64,000 nt of DNA, from the NCBI GenBank assembly GCA_037013685.1, contig CM072885.1, forward strand, positions 63,343,785 through 63,407,784, read 5' to 3'. The position numbers were made by a program, and so were the translations under genes. Shown here in pieces: positions 37,339 through 49,910 of this stretch. Below the pieces are notes generated by a model. That model saw nothing but the letters and a program-made list of their open reading frames with translations. It searched no databases and was not told the DNA's origin. This DNA is from Acridotheres tristis (taxonomy: Eukaryota > Chordata > Aves > Passeriformes > Sturnidae). Position 1 is the first letter of the stretch; each line of letters opens with the position of its first letter.

Positions 37339-40300
37339 ATCTGAGAGAAAGCCCTCAAATTTTCATATAACCTCATATCATGATAGAACTTTTCCCTAGT
37401 GTTGTACAGACATAGAGTGCTTGCTAATAACCCTCATTTACTGGGATATTCTGCAAACAGCAACAATGACATGGGAAATCTCCTCAGAAAACAGTTGCTT
37501 ACTGTATGGATGTCAACAATATTTTATATGGCTTGTGTGAGCTGTCTTAAATGACAGTTTTGCCAAATTCTTATATACAGCTCATATATATTCCTAGGTA
37601 CAGCTTCTCCCTGGCCCTCCCAAGGTTGGTAATCCACTCTGAAGCATACAAATAATACCTGTGGAGGCATCAGTCCATTTCCTGTGACTGTAATTTCCAC
37701 CTCATACTCAGCTGAAAATAGTAACTTTCAGGTCATGATATGAAGGTTAGGCCTCATTGGGAATTTGGGTATCTCACTTTCACAGGAAGGATCTGGTCTG
37801 TCTAAACTTAATTTTCACAAGTTAACAAATGTCAATACCTTCATATACCAAGAATGTCTCATTGGACCCAAACAGCTTTATCTGTCTTTGGACAGAGATG
37901 AGATTTCATGTCTGACTTTTTTGGAATTAAATATATTATTAGGTGAGAGCTGATAACTTTATCAGCTGAGAAGCATCAGCTTCTTTTGCAAAAGTCTCTA
38001 TCTGAGATTGGAAATATGAGAGAAGAAAATATGTATTTAAGTTCTTTGTAGTTCCAGTCATGGAAAAAATATGGTTTTCACTACCAGATACAAGTTAAAA
38101 TAAATCAAGACGTTTCCCTTAGGCTAAATATGCTATCTATTTTCTGTTTCTGAATTTAACTGAAATTATGTGGATTATCTGAACATTTCTACTTTTAAAC
38201 TAAGGAATTGGATCATCATGAATTGGATTATTCATGTAATATTCTGATAAGCACTTTCTTATCCTTGCTATGCCAATTCAGTGCGAATTCTTACCAATAT
38301 ACTACTTGGTATATCTGGGGTGCACACTCTCAGGAGTATTGCATTCTGTGCCAAAATACCCCAAGAGCCACCAGCAACAACTTCAGTATCTACACAGCTT
38401 TTTGGGACTGTCAGAAGAACTGGTTGGACTGGAGTAAAATTGTTCAAAGCAGTGGAAATCACAGTTTATCGGGGTGTTTCTGATTCTGATGGAGAGAATA
38501 CTTTTATTTAAAGTGAGCAGAAATGGAATAGCTCTTTAAACTTTGTGTCTGGGCTAACTCTCACTGTCAGGCTGTAGCTGTGCAGCTTCAAAGTGGAAAT
38601 CACAGCATTTCATCCCACTTTAAAATATACCAGCACTGCTTTCTGAAATGCACAAGGCTTATTGCACATTACATGGCCCTCAGTGAAAGGCAGGGGACTT
38701 AAGCTGTTGGCATAAATTTGCAGTGATTTTTTTTTTATAAAGATGCTTTAACAGACCATTTTCCTACATGAAGGCAGAGTTTCCTAGGATTCCTATGAGC
38801 CTCCACGCAAATCTGTGGAAACATAATAAAAGACCAGAAAGAAAAAACACTAATTATGAAAGAAGAGTAACAAAGGAAAAATAAATAAGTAGTGAAGGAG
38901 ATGGAGAAGCAACAACCTATGAAACAAATACCCAAATTAATTATGGTTCAGGGGAGCCTCGCTGCAGTACAGGTCTGTTTGCTCATGATTACAATTCTGA
39001 AGCTTCTAGCCCAAGTATGACAGCAGTGTTTAAATAAAGCTTAGCAAAGAAACATGTTTTATCACCAAGATGACACACCATGCTCAAGGAATTATCTCCT
39101 TTTGCAGTCAAAGAAATTTTTATCTACTTCCTGTAGCTTCGGATCCAGCCTGAAATGATTGATTTCCAGCTGAATGTTGCCAAGTCCTATTCCTCTCCTG
39201 CAAACAACAGAAGAAAGCTTGAAAAATAGAGAGACCTTTTTCAGATATGTGTTTAGCTACAGGGAACCCCCTATGACAAGTAAGCACCTCCTGGTCTGCC
39301 ATTACTAATTTTTTCTTACCATTCCTTTGACCTGAAGACAACAAAGAATTTTTTAATGTATTTTTACAGCTCTGTAACATTCCAAAGCATCTGATTACTC
39401 CATAAAACTTCCTCATCCTACAACTAAAACCCCATAATCTTCTTCACATGCCAGTTAGTTATACTACTAGCTAATGCAACATTGAGTGCAAGTAAATCAG
39501 CTCAATTTGAGAGTAATTCAATATTGTAGTCAAAAATGAGCAAACCTATTGCTTCAGCTTATAAACCTGAAAGAAAATATACCAGGAAAGTGCTGGATAC
39601 TTAAATAATTATGGCCAAAAGGCCTACAAGAAATGCCAGGATGAAAGGATAGGATATAAGAGAACAGGGTAAAGTGCCTAGATTTAAATGCTTGTGTTAC
39701 CAGAAGATCATAATAAAAAGTATAATGCAAAACATAGTTGGCAATGCTACAGCTGGAAGAACAGAGCCAGATGTAAATGCAAATAAATGCATTCCAATTA
39801 TCTTATTAAAATTTACTGGTTTAAATAGCTCCATTGCTTTAATAAATATTTTGACTATCCTCAGGATTTAATTTTCTGTTTTTAAACTTTCAGTTGCATT
39901 ATCTATCAAAGTCAATTCAGGCTCTAAGCTTTAAAAAGAAAAAAAGGAGGTATTAGGTCTGCCTGGTTGGTTCCCAACTAATAAATTTAATTAAGTAACC
40001 AAAACTGAAGAACCAACACAGATGGTAGAGAACAGAGCAAGTTATTACGTTGCTATCTCTGTTATCAGCCATTACTAATTATATTTTCTGATCCTAAAAG
40101 CAAAGTGAGAGGTCTGTCCCGTATCTCCACCCCTCTCTTTCTCCTTCTACCTTCACTATGGATGGAAACAGTTTAATTTTCATAACTATTTTTAATTAGT
40201 TCCTTTAATTAATTGTAAGAAATGATCACTTTTATCCTGTACTAGTTAAGTTTCTTCATAAAATCTCTTTGTTATTTGATCATTAAATTGCTAAATCCTC

Positions 40301-42581
40301 AAGTTTGCTAAAACTAACCCTGACAATCTTCAATGAACAGGGCCAGGCAGAACTGAAGATTGGACATCTGGGATCTTAAATTTATGACCCTTCAAGGACT
40401 TTAGAGGAACCAGAAGGAATGGAGGAGTTTAAGGCCTGGAAACTTGGAGACTCCCTGTCTGAGGAGAAAAATCTGAATCTGCTCAGGAGGATGTGGTATG
40501 AAGAAGGAAAGTGGTGGGAGCATAGAGTCAAGAGGAAGGAGAACCAAACATGGGTAAAGGAGCAGCTCAGAAACAGAGGAACTCTTCTTTCTGAAGCTGT
40601 TACCTGCTGCAGGAAACAGGAGGGGAAAAAAAAAAGGTTGAACTTATAATTGTGTTGTTCTCCTTTCAAATAAGGAATGGAAATACAAGTGATAAAAATC
40701 AGATGGTGAATCAGAACTGGCATAAACTGATTTTTTTCCTGAATCTAGAAGCACCTAATGTAGCCATTTAAAGGAGTAAATTTCCATGAGTCAACAAGGC
40801 CTTCACCAAAACAAGTCTTGCAAAATTCAAACAAAACACATACAACATAAGCCTGTCCAATATTCAGGTGTCTGCACAGAACTCTGATTAGAGAAGACAC
40901 TGAGTGAAATCTCAGTGCTCTTGAATTTTAAGCATTTAATTCTCAACCAAGCCATACATCTAACCTCATTCAAGCATTTCCTCTTAAATGAACTGGGATT
41001 TAAACATGAGCAGTGGTATTTGTCCCACAGCAGTTTGCAGGGGGTAGGATCTCTGACCTTCAAGGGAGGATACAACACCAGACTGTCCTGCCAAACAGAT
41101 TTCTAGTGCAAATCCAGTCTCTGCACATGGCTACAGTGGGAAAAGTACAAGAAAATAAAGATTCAGTGCTGCAGCAGTCATTGCACTCAGTTTATCAGTG
41201 ATGCCTGATTTGCTTGCAAATGGGGTAAGAGAGGTCAAAGGAAAGAGATGAATACTCAAATATCTGGGGCTGGATTCTGTACACAGAAGAGGAACCTTCA
41301 TCCTAATTTGAAAGAAGAAAGCAAAAACAAGCTGAAATAAGAAAATCACATATAAAATTAAGTCAAATAATTTTTTTTATACTTAGGTATGCTGTACAGT
41401 TGCTGTAAAATTGCACTGTATTAAATGGGGGAAAAACATGATAGGTTGGACAAATGAATGCTCATGCAGTTTTAAAACCCTGAATTGAATTTAATTTCTG
41501 GGCATCACTTCAGAATAGAAAACAGTTTAGGTTTTATTTTTTCTTCTTCATTGTTTTTTTTCTGTTTTTAAATCTTTTCTTTAAATGCGTATCACACATC
41601 AGTAAATTAAATTCCTCATTGCACTCTTTTTTTTTTTTGCTTGAGAGAGTAATTGATTTCAATAAAGACTGTGAAAATGGAGCTATCCATGCTGCACAGA
41701 AAATCTTCCATGCAGAATTTAACTCAGGTTTGTGGATTTTTCTTATCCTCCAGGCAGTCATTTGCTGAGGTTCATTTAATCAGCTCAGGTGCTATTATGT
41801 GAACAACCAGCTGGAGAAAGTTTATTTCTAATAATCTTCTACAGATCTCTCAGAGAATATTCCCTCACATATCTGTACTACAAGCAGTATAATAGAGAAT
41901 AATCATTTTATCCTTCAATGAATTCCTATACTTAGTCCTGAAATTCTACGATTAAGAATTAAAGAAATTCAGATGGGGAAGTGGTTCTTTAAGCATTAGA
42001 GTGTGAATCGGCCTGTAATCTAGAAAATTAAAATTGTGCTTAAGGAAACATCTAACAAGAATCCTACTGTGTATACGAATCTGGTGCAATATGTAGTAGA
42101 AAATAGCATTTCTGGCCATATTAAATGGCAAGTCCTGAATTAGACTGCACAGTACACAGCATGACCTAAAGGATGAAACCTTTTTTTGGCCCAGTTTTGA
42201 AGTTCCCTTCTGTTGTATTTAGGCCAAACTTTGCTTATCTAGACCAAATTTGAGACTGTCCCATCCTGGCCCTACCTGTTACATTTGGGCCTTTTGGTTA
42301 TAGCTGAGTACAAATTATCAAATTCCCTCTGTAAAAACACAGAGTGAATTCTGTACTGGGGCATACCACACCTACACCAGTCTGGTACAAATATGACTGC
42401 AAACTACTTCTTTGCATCTGTTATACTTTGCTTGCCTTTCTTGCAATCTATTCAGCACCAGAATCTCATTTGAAAAATCAAAGCGCTGTGGGGTCTAATT
42501 ACCAAGGCTCAGATTGGTATTTATTATGCAGTTATTCATCTTTATAATTGCTAGTCCCAAGCTTCCAGGTTTTTCTCCCAT
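37339..42581. other. Noncoding stretch
   Basis: About 5.2 kb with no supportable gene or recognised mobile element. Open frames reach 113 codons (40382-40723, -) without domains. Short A and T runs occur near 38728-38736, 40624-40633 and 41627-41638. Confidence 0.6.
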
Positions 42582-42752
42582 TAAAAAAACCCAAAAAAAC
42601 CAACAACAAAAAAACCAAAAACCAAAAACAAACTAACAAACCAAAAACGACGACAACAAAAACAAAAACAAAAACAAAAACAAAAACAAAAACAAAAAAA
42701 ACAAAAACAAAAACAACCCTCCAACAACAATGAAAAAAACCAACCAAAACCA
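42582..42752. repeat. A/C-rich simple repeat with (CAAAAA)n core
   Basis: An A-rich tract with periodic C residues. The core at about 42655-42716 is roughly ten CAAAAA hexamers with one irregular spacing. Flanks contain AAAACC and CAACAA variants. The reverse strand carries a 214-codon open frame whose Phe/Val-rich end is only the translated repeat. Confidence 0.9.
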
Positions 42753-43929
42753 CCAAACAACCAAAATTCAGATTTTGGTTTTGAGTATTACTAATTTTAA
42801 AAATCATTCCTTTCTCTTGCAGTTGCTTTTTTATTTGACAAAAACTTTTAAGTAAACCACAATCTTTCTTACCCCAGTCATGATCACAATCACTGACAAT
42901 CTTCTCTCCTCCTCCAAAAAAGTCTGGGAGCCTCTCAAGGCAGAGACTAGAGAGAAATAACCTCAAATCTCTCCCATAAGCCAAGCTGCACACAGAAATC
43001 CAACTCATAGAGAAAATGAGGAGTGAAACAGTGACACAATCCTGCAGTCCTGGCCCTGGATTTCTTTTAAATCCCAATTTAAAAGAAAATTCTGACAGTT
43101 TGTCTATGCAATGCAGCTGAGCATGCACCAGGCCCTTAATATTCAGCACATCCAAAGAGTCATTCTGCCATGTCAAGCAACACTAGCACAGATTCTGCCT
43201 AAAATATACTTACCCAACAACTTAAAGAAGGATGGGGAAAGCAGATATGTCTCTTTGCACTGGACTTGCAGTGGTGAAAAGAAAAAATGGAAAGAAGAAC
43301 CTCTAGCCAAAATTTTTGAAAGCTTGTAGAATTAGATAAATTAGAGGTTCCTTCACATAAGCTTGTCAGTTTATCTTTAGTATAAATATTTACCAAAGAG
43401 CTGAGCCCACAGATGGCACTGGAGCAGCTCTACTTTGGCATCTCTGCTTGTGCCTGACATCAGAACAGGCCAATCGATTTCTGTAAAATACTCAGATAGT
43501 GCTGATAACCAGAGGTAAACTTTTTTAAACCTTAAAAGCTTCACTTGAGATGAAGTTAGTTCCGTTTGCAACTGCAGGAGAGGTTTGCCTTGCAAAATCC
43601 GGGAGAGCAGTGGTTCAGCTGCTCTTTGGGGCTGCTGGGGTGGGATGGGCACTGGCCTGCTCAGAGCCATCCTGCCCAAACCGTGCTCTGGGTGCTCATG
43701 GGTAGGAACAAAAGTATGATTAAATAACTTTAATGATAACAGGAAACAGGACTGGGTTCCTCCTCTTGGTCCCCACAGGCCACTGGGGTCAGGGTCATTC
43801 CCCTCTCAGGGCAGTGTCCTGTCCCTTCCCTGCCCTCTCCCTCAGCTGCTCACACACTTTTCCTACAGCCATGGGGTTAACCCCTCTTCACCCCTCCAAG
43901 AACTCCTTGGAACTGTCCCAAAAGTCCTG
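42753..43929. other. Noncoding DNA before the plus-strand CR1
   Basis: No supportable gene. The last 200 bp (about 43730-43929) are richer in G+C than the surroundings and may be a more degraded 5' extension of the adjacent CR1, but alignment by eye is not convincing. Confidence 0.5.
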
Positions 43930-44263
43930 GGGCCAAGCACTGAGAGAAACCTCAAGGTACTCCATGGTGAAGCAACAGGGAGGTTGCAGCCAGGGGAAGG
44001 TCAGGCTCCTCTCCCAGGTGACAGGACACAAGGAAACAGCACTGAGCTGTGCCAGGGGAGGTTCAGGTTGGACATCAGCAAGAATTGCTCCTTGAAAATG
44101 GTTTTTAAGCATTGCAAGGGGCTGGTCAGGGAGGTGGTGGAGTCCCCATCCCTGGAGGTGTCCATGGAAGGGGTGGATGTGGCACTCAGTGACAATGTGG
44201 GGATTTAGGTTGGACTCGATGATCTTGGAGTTCCTTTCCAACCTAGATGGTTTTGTGATTAAG
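43930..44263 (+). mobile_element. CR1 LINE 3' end, plus strand
   Basis: The plus-strand frame up to 44208 contains the C-terminus of the CR1 second ORF, with QGRFRLDISKN, REVVESPSLEVS and VDVALSDNVG. It is followed by the CR1 3' end, TTGGACTCGATGATCTTGGAGTTCCTTTCCAACCTAGATGGTTTTGTGATT. The 5' limit near 43930 is approximate. It is one of the better preserved 3' ends in the window, but only a short piece of the element. Confidence 0.92.
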
Positions 44264-47200
44264 AATAAAGATCTAAACTGCATCAGGATGTGCCTTAGAT
44301 TTGTTGGTGACACAGAGGCAAAAAGACATACTTATAGATTCAGGCAGGCAAATGAAAAGCAGGATAGGCTTTTGTAGTCTTAGATACACTGCAGTCTTTA
44401 AGCTTGCCACTAAATTTGACATCATCAAAGACAAAGTTGTCAGCAAAAACACAACAAGTTATTGGAGCAACAAATTGCTGGAATAATTCTTTTGAAGTGT
44501 TATCTCTGTTGCATAAAATGTCAAAATAACTTGGGTCTGTTACTTAACACTGCAGGAATCTTAGGTGTTATTTTCTTGTGTTTCTCCTGCAGTAAAACCA
44601 AAGAAAAATTAATATTAAATTGACTGGAATGTGACTATGTCAATTTAGAGGCAACAGCTCTATGAAGAGCTGAAGATACAATGCCCCAGTTGTGACAACA
44701 TAGCCTGGCATGCACAAAAATTAATCATTTCTCCTTAAATAATTGCCAATTTTCTTCACACAGCTCTTACGAACTTGCAGTGTTTTCCTGCACTATGAGC
44801 ACTGAGTGCTCTGGACTAACTCTGTCTGGGACATATGCCCTCTCTATAACCATGACCTTGTTTGAAGGAGACACCATTTCCTGTTATCACTCTCTCGGAA
44901 TTAGAAATCCATAATCTTCCCCTCCACTGACAGTTATAAAAAGCATCATTAAAAATGGATATATTCGTGGTGCATCTACATATTCATCTTAATACAGTGA
45001 AACATTTTATTCATACTTCCTCTTTATAGCCTTTGTTCCCAGTGGTGTCTTGCACTTCCCAGAAATATCCTTGCACGTTGTATCAATCTTCTTAAAAAAC
45101 AGTAAATGGAGAGGAAAATAGCCTCCACTGAAGTTCCTGCTCAGTCTGGGGCAGAGCCAGAGTGGCCTTATGTAGTAATTTTGACTATATTGATTTGGTA
45201 GATGAGTCCCATCCAGAAAATGTGTCTTTTTTTTTTTGTTTTAAAAGATACAAAACCCCAGGAGTCTGCAGTGTGGGCTGTAGAAGAGGCCTTCTTTTGC
45301 CTCAGAACTGGCATGTTAATTAGCATGAGGCTAGCACAGCAGAAAGTTGATTCTCTTTACAATATGTTTTTGCCTCTGTGGTTAGGATCTGTTTTCACAG
45401 AAGAAGCTATTTATGAACCAAGCTGTCATGTTCTGTCAAGCAATTGATGACTATTCCTATTCTCTGACAGCTGCTCCTTCTGATTACACCAATGACAGTT
45501 TGCCTCGGGATGGTTGTATCAATCTTTTTCACTAAAAAAAAATTCCTGACTTTGATTCCCTTTTCATCTTGTGGCACAAAACTCATCTCATCTTCAGGGG
45601 AAGTCCTGTTTGTTAGCTGTGCTACTCACATCATTGAAGAATTCCCTCTGCTTCCTGCTTACTTTGTATTCTGACAAAACATGAGCAGACCTGAGGGAGC
45701 AGTGATATCAGAAACTCTTCTTTCCTGTACAGTGCTTCTCCAAAGGAGATGTAACAGATCCAGGCACCCCATAAACCTTTTGTACAAATGACAGGGATTG
45801 GAAACATGGGCAAGGAACTCCTACTTTGGGTTCTCCATTTCAATGAAGTTCAGGCAGTTGTACACAATTTTGTTTTTAATAGAAGAGCTTTACATTCCTT
45901 TTCCCCTTGAAATTTTGGGGTCAGACTACAGTGGAGGTGCTCAAACTTAGACAAAGATGTAAAGATGATGAAAGGCAGCATCTGAAGAATGAGCCACTTT
46001 TCTTTCACAATTTTTTTTCACAATTTGTATGAGCCACTCACTGTGCCTGCCTTCTCATGGCTTCATGATCATTCCTTTTGTCACCTTTCTTTCTGTGACA
46101 GAGAATCCTTAAAGAGCTGCATATGGAAATCAGTTCCTCGATGTGCCTTTGATAAGCTGACTGATAGAAAATGGGAGGTCAAAATTACTCAAGAGCCCCT
46201 CTATTGAGATGAGATGGTCAGAATGTAAATATGTAAATTTACACATTAAATTTACAATATTTTCCCCTGTAAATATGTCTTTCCAGTATTATCTGAGCTC
46301 CTTTTTCTAAGAGGGAACAGAAGAAGGTGGAGTGACCTTTGAGATAAGCTATGAAAAGCTGCATTCCTGCTCCAAGGCAAGGAGAAGCTGCAGTGCTCAC
46401 CTGCCTAAACTCTGTGTGAAGGGAGAAAGTTCATGACCATTAGACTGAGCACTGGAAAGCTGAGCTGGGAAAGCAACTTTAGTTGCTTTTTAGCTGCAGT
46501 TAAAGGAAAGGAAGATGTAAACATGTACTGAGGAGTGAGCCAATGCATCTCACTTCTTCCACAGAGAAAGGGAAAGGACTTGAGTTAGATCACAAAGCAT
46601 CCCTCCAGCATTTGGCTTGATTTCATTCCACATAAGCGAAATTTTACTCTTAAAATTGGACTTTTCCACATCCAGTTCTAAACATAACTCACTGCAAACA
46701 TGCAAGCAGACTTCTCCTACTTCTTTAATCTTTCTTTTTCCTTTGCAAATCTACAGATGCTCTTTTATATCTTGTCTATCAACAGAGTTGTCAATTAAGC
46801 TGTAGCAAGATAGGACAGTGCTCAATTCTATCTTAAAGCAAGAATAAGAGTTATGAATTAACAGAACTCGCATTGCTGCAAATTTATTGTTAGTGAGACA
46901 AGAGATGCTGGCAGAGGGGGCCCAGTTAGTTTTCAAATCTCAATTTATTTTCCTGGAGGTACAGTTAGCAAAGTATAAATATGTTTAGACTTATAAATTA
47001 TTAGCAGAATTATGAAGTTAGTGAGGATCTTCAAATATCTCAGCAATGCATTTATTTTTCAGTCAGCTAAAGTTTCCAATTATAGGCTTCACAGGCTAAA
47101 ATCCTGGCTCCAGCACAATTAAAATGGGTTTTCTCATTGACTTTGGATTTCACTTTTTGATGTTTATATTATTTCTGTAAATGCCTATGCATTTTACTTT

Positions 47201-49835
47201 TGCATTTTTAAACAACACTCAGATTTTGGCATCATCAAGGGACTCCTAAAGACTGAATCTGCTCCAAAAGTCATGTAACCCATCTGGCTAGGACTTAAGC
47301 CCTATATATGATTATTCCTAGGTTTTCCTTATGATTCCACTAGTCAGGCAGAGACACAGGTGTCATTTTAGAGTCAGGGTGGGAGCAAGAAATCACACTG
47401 TGTTCTTCAGAGATACAGACCAGAAGGCAGAAAAGGTAATTTTGGTGATACTTGTCCCAATGTTAATGACTCTGAACAAAAAACATTCTCCAGAAATACC
47501 CTAGTGAGTAGCAGAAAACAATGTATTAGAAAGTATTAGAAAACAATGAGTTCCTCATTCATGCTGCCTATTTAATGCACACTGATAAGTTCATTTTCAT
47601 AAGATTCCTTTGATAAGATTCCCCTCTTAATCTGTTTAACATAGCTCAAAACTTTGTGCAGGAAAATGTATGGAATAACAAAAATTAATGGATGTTATGT
47701 TTTTCTACGTACTGATTCTATAGATGGACTGCAAGGTGACAAGTAATTTCAATTTTCTCTTTCGAGTTCTAACAGTAACAATAGGACAGACAATCATCCT
47801 GCTTCACTTCCACAGTGTAAAGGATAAGGTGCTCAGAAGAGCAGAGAGAATATTGTTTAGCAATATCAACTTTCCAAGACTTTGCTTACTACCCTTTTTG
47901 AAAATCCCATTTAGAAACCTTGATCTCAAAGTTACTTTCTTTGGGCACAATTAGCAATAAATTTTTTTTGATCCACTTGAAAGTATAAACCAGCAGAATA
48001 AAAACACCCTTCAGTTCTCATCAAGTAAGAATTTCATTTTCAGGCTTAGTTCAGCCAAGTGCTGAAATTTCTCCTTGGGAAAGAAGCTCCAAAAAAAAGA
48101 AGGGGGAGATGGATGGTGAGACCTGGCATATTTGTTTGTTTCCTAAGTGTGTGAGGCAACCAAGCAGATCAGCAAACTACCTTCTCAAATGTTTTCTCAT
48201 GTTCACAGAGAAGAAAGGACAACAACTGATTGCTGCCAAACCTTTTTTCCATAATTTAATGACTGCTGTACGTGCATCCAGTTATTCCACATTTGACCTG
48301 TCTCTGTTACTCTTCCCAATAGTGACAATTCATTTTGCAGGAGGTCACATGGGAGCAAATTAGACTACTCAAAATGTCACAGTATTACTCAGACAATGTG
48401 ATAAATGCAGAGCAATTTCTGTCTGCACAGACACGTCTGGGGAAGCTTTAAATGAGATAGCTCAGGTGCAGAGAGCATAATGTAGAGCTTAGCAAACGCC
48501 AGTTCACCAATTTTGACTATTTCCAGTCAGCTATAAAGCAAAACTCCCAAGTGCAAGACTGGCACCGGTTTGTGTCATGTCTGCCATGGAAAGGGAAGAT
48601 ACATGCATAAATATTTCTTTTTATCAGGTACACATAGGTATGCTTTATAGCATCTTATTTACTAAATAAATCTATTTTCCTCAGGAGCTGAAAACATCTT
48701 GCAAGCATTAGCTGAAGTCCAGCAGGGGTTGTATTTTATGGTGAAGATGCAAAGTGTGAGGAACAGACCAAGAGATATTAGAGAAGCTGCAGAAATAGGT
48801 TTTAGTTTTTGGTTCCCCTTTTTTGCCCACACTTTTCATCTAAGTGTCGGTATTTTCTCAATGATTTTGGTTGCACTCAGCTGAAATAATCAATGCTAAC
48901 CCTCAGCATTTGCTTTGACCAGAAAATGCCAAATTGGGGGTGAAGGGAGGAGCATCCATTTGTTTCCTTTACTCAAAAATAATCATTCTGATGTTGATAG
49001 TTCCCTTTCCCTGTTTGATACGTTTGCTCTGGAAAACCAAACACTCCAGGAGCTCCTCCAGAGCATTTCTAGGCAGCAGGAACTCAGGAGGTGAGTGAGT
49101 GAGACTCACATGCATAACAATAATTCAGTAAATGTGCTGTAGGGAGAATCGTCCTGCTGGTCCTGTGCTGGGGACAAGGATCACACAGCAGCATGATTTG
49201 TGTTAAATAAGGAATGGTTTATTCTTAGCATTATTAAACTGAAAGGGATTAGTAGATGGCAATGATGCATTTCTTGTAATCTACTTTAGTGGAAGTAGTC
49301 AAAATTCATGAGGATTTTTTAAAGACACCAAAAAATAGGGTTTTTTCTATCCTTTCTGTTTGGGGCAAATGTTTTCAAGAAAGTACAAAATCGAAAAAGT
49401 TTCCCAGAATCATAATGAGTTCATATATATGTATAAAATACATTGCTAAGCATTTGTTACAGTTTTTTTTCTTTTGTGAATACTGCTTAACATAGCAGGG
49501 AAACGTGGTCACTTATCCCTTTGTGCTACCCCTGTAGTAGGAGTGGTGCACAAGAGATTTGGCACGTCACCAGTCACTCAGGCTCTTCCCTGGTAGATTT
49601 ACCAAGAGGCAAATTTAAAAGATGGAATCTGCTGTAAACCTAAAATACTTATTTGATAGATATTAAAATAATTCTTATTCCCTGTAAAAATAAGATAACT
49701 ATTTGCTTTCATTAACTTTTTCTATACCAGGTAACATAACTGTGCTACTCTGTAGTGTCACATTGCAGATACAGGTATGTGAACTGTAGAATTTTGTGGT
49801 GTGAGCCTGTAGCAGACAAGGCCCTCCAGTTATGA
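44264..49835. other. Noncoding stretch
   Basis: About 5.6 kb without a supportable gene or mobile element. A small local duplication places ATGAGCCACT at 45989-45998 and 46029-46038. AT-rich words with repeated GTAAAT occur near 46223-46275. Confidence 0.6.
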
Positions 49836-49869
<34 letters not shown>

Positions 49870-49910
49870 ATAATATACATATTTTGTATATATATATTTT
49901 TATATATATC
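49836..49910. repeat. Compound (AT)n(GT)n microsatellite
   Basis: An AT dinucleotide run is followed directly by about nine GT units (to about 49869), then by irregular TA-rich sequence (TATATATATTTTTATATATAT). Alternating purine-pyrimidine sequence of this kind is prone to length change and Z-DNA or cruciform formation. Confidence 0.95.

Noticed and set aside
42532..43176. 214-codon minus-strand frame with a hydrophobic Val/Phe-rich C-terminus resembling a membrane segment
   Set aside because: The hydrophobic part is the translated (TTTTTG)n simple repeat, and the rest has no recognisable domain.
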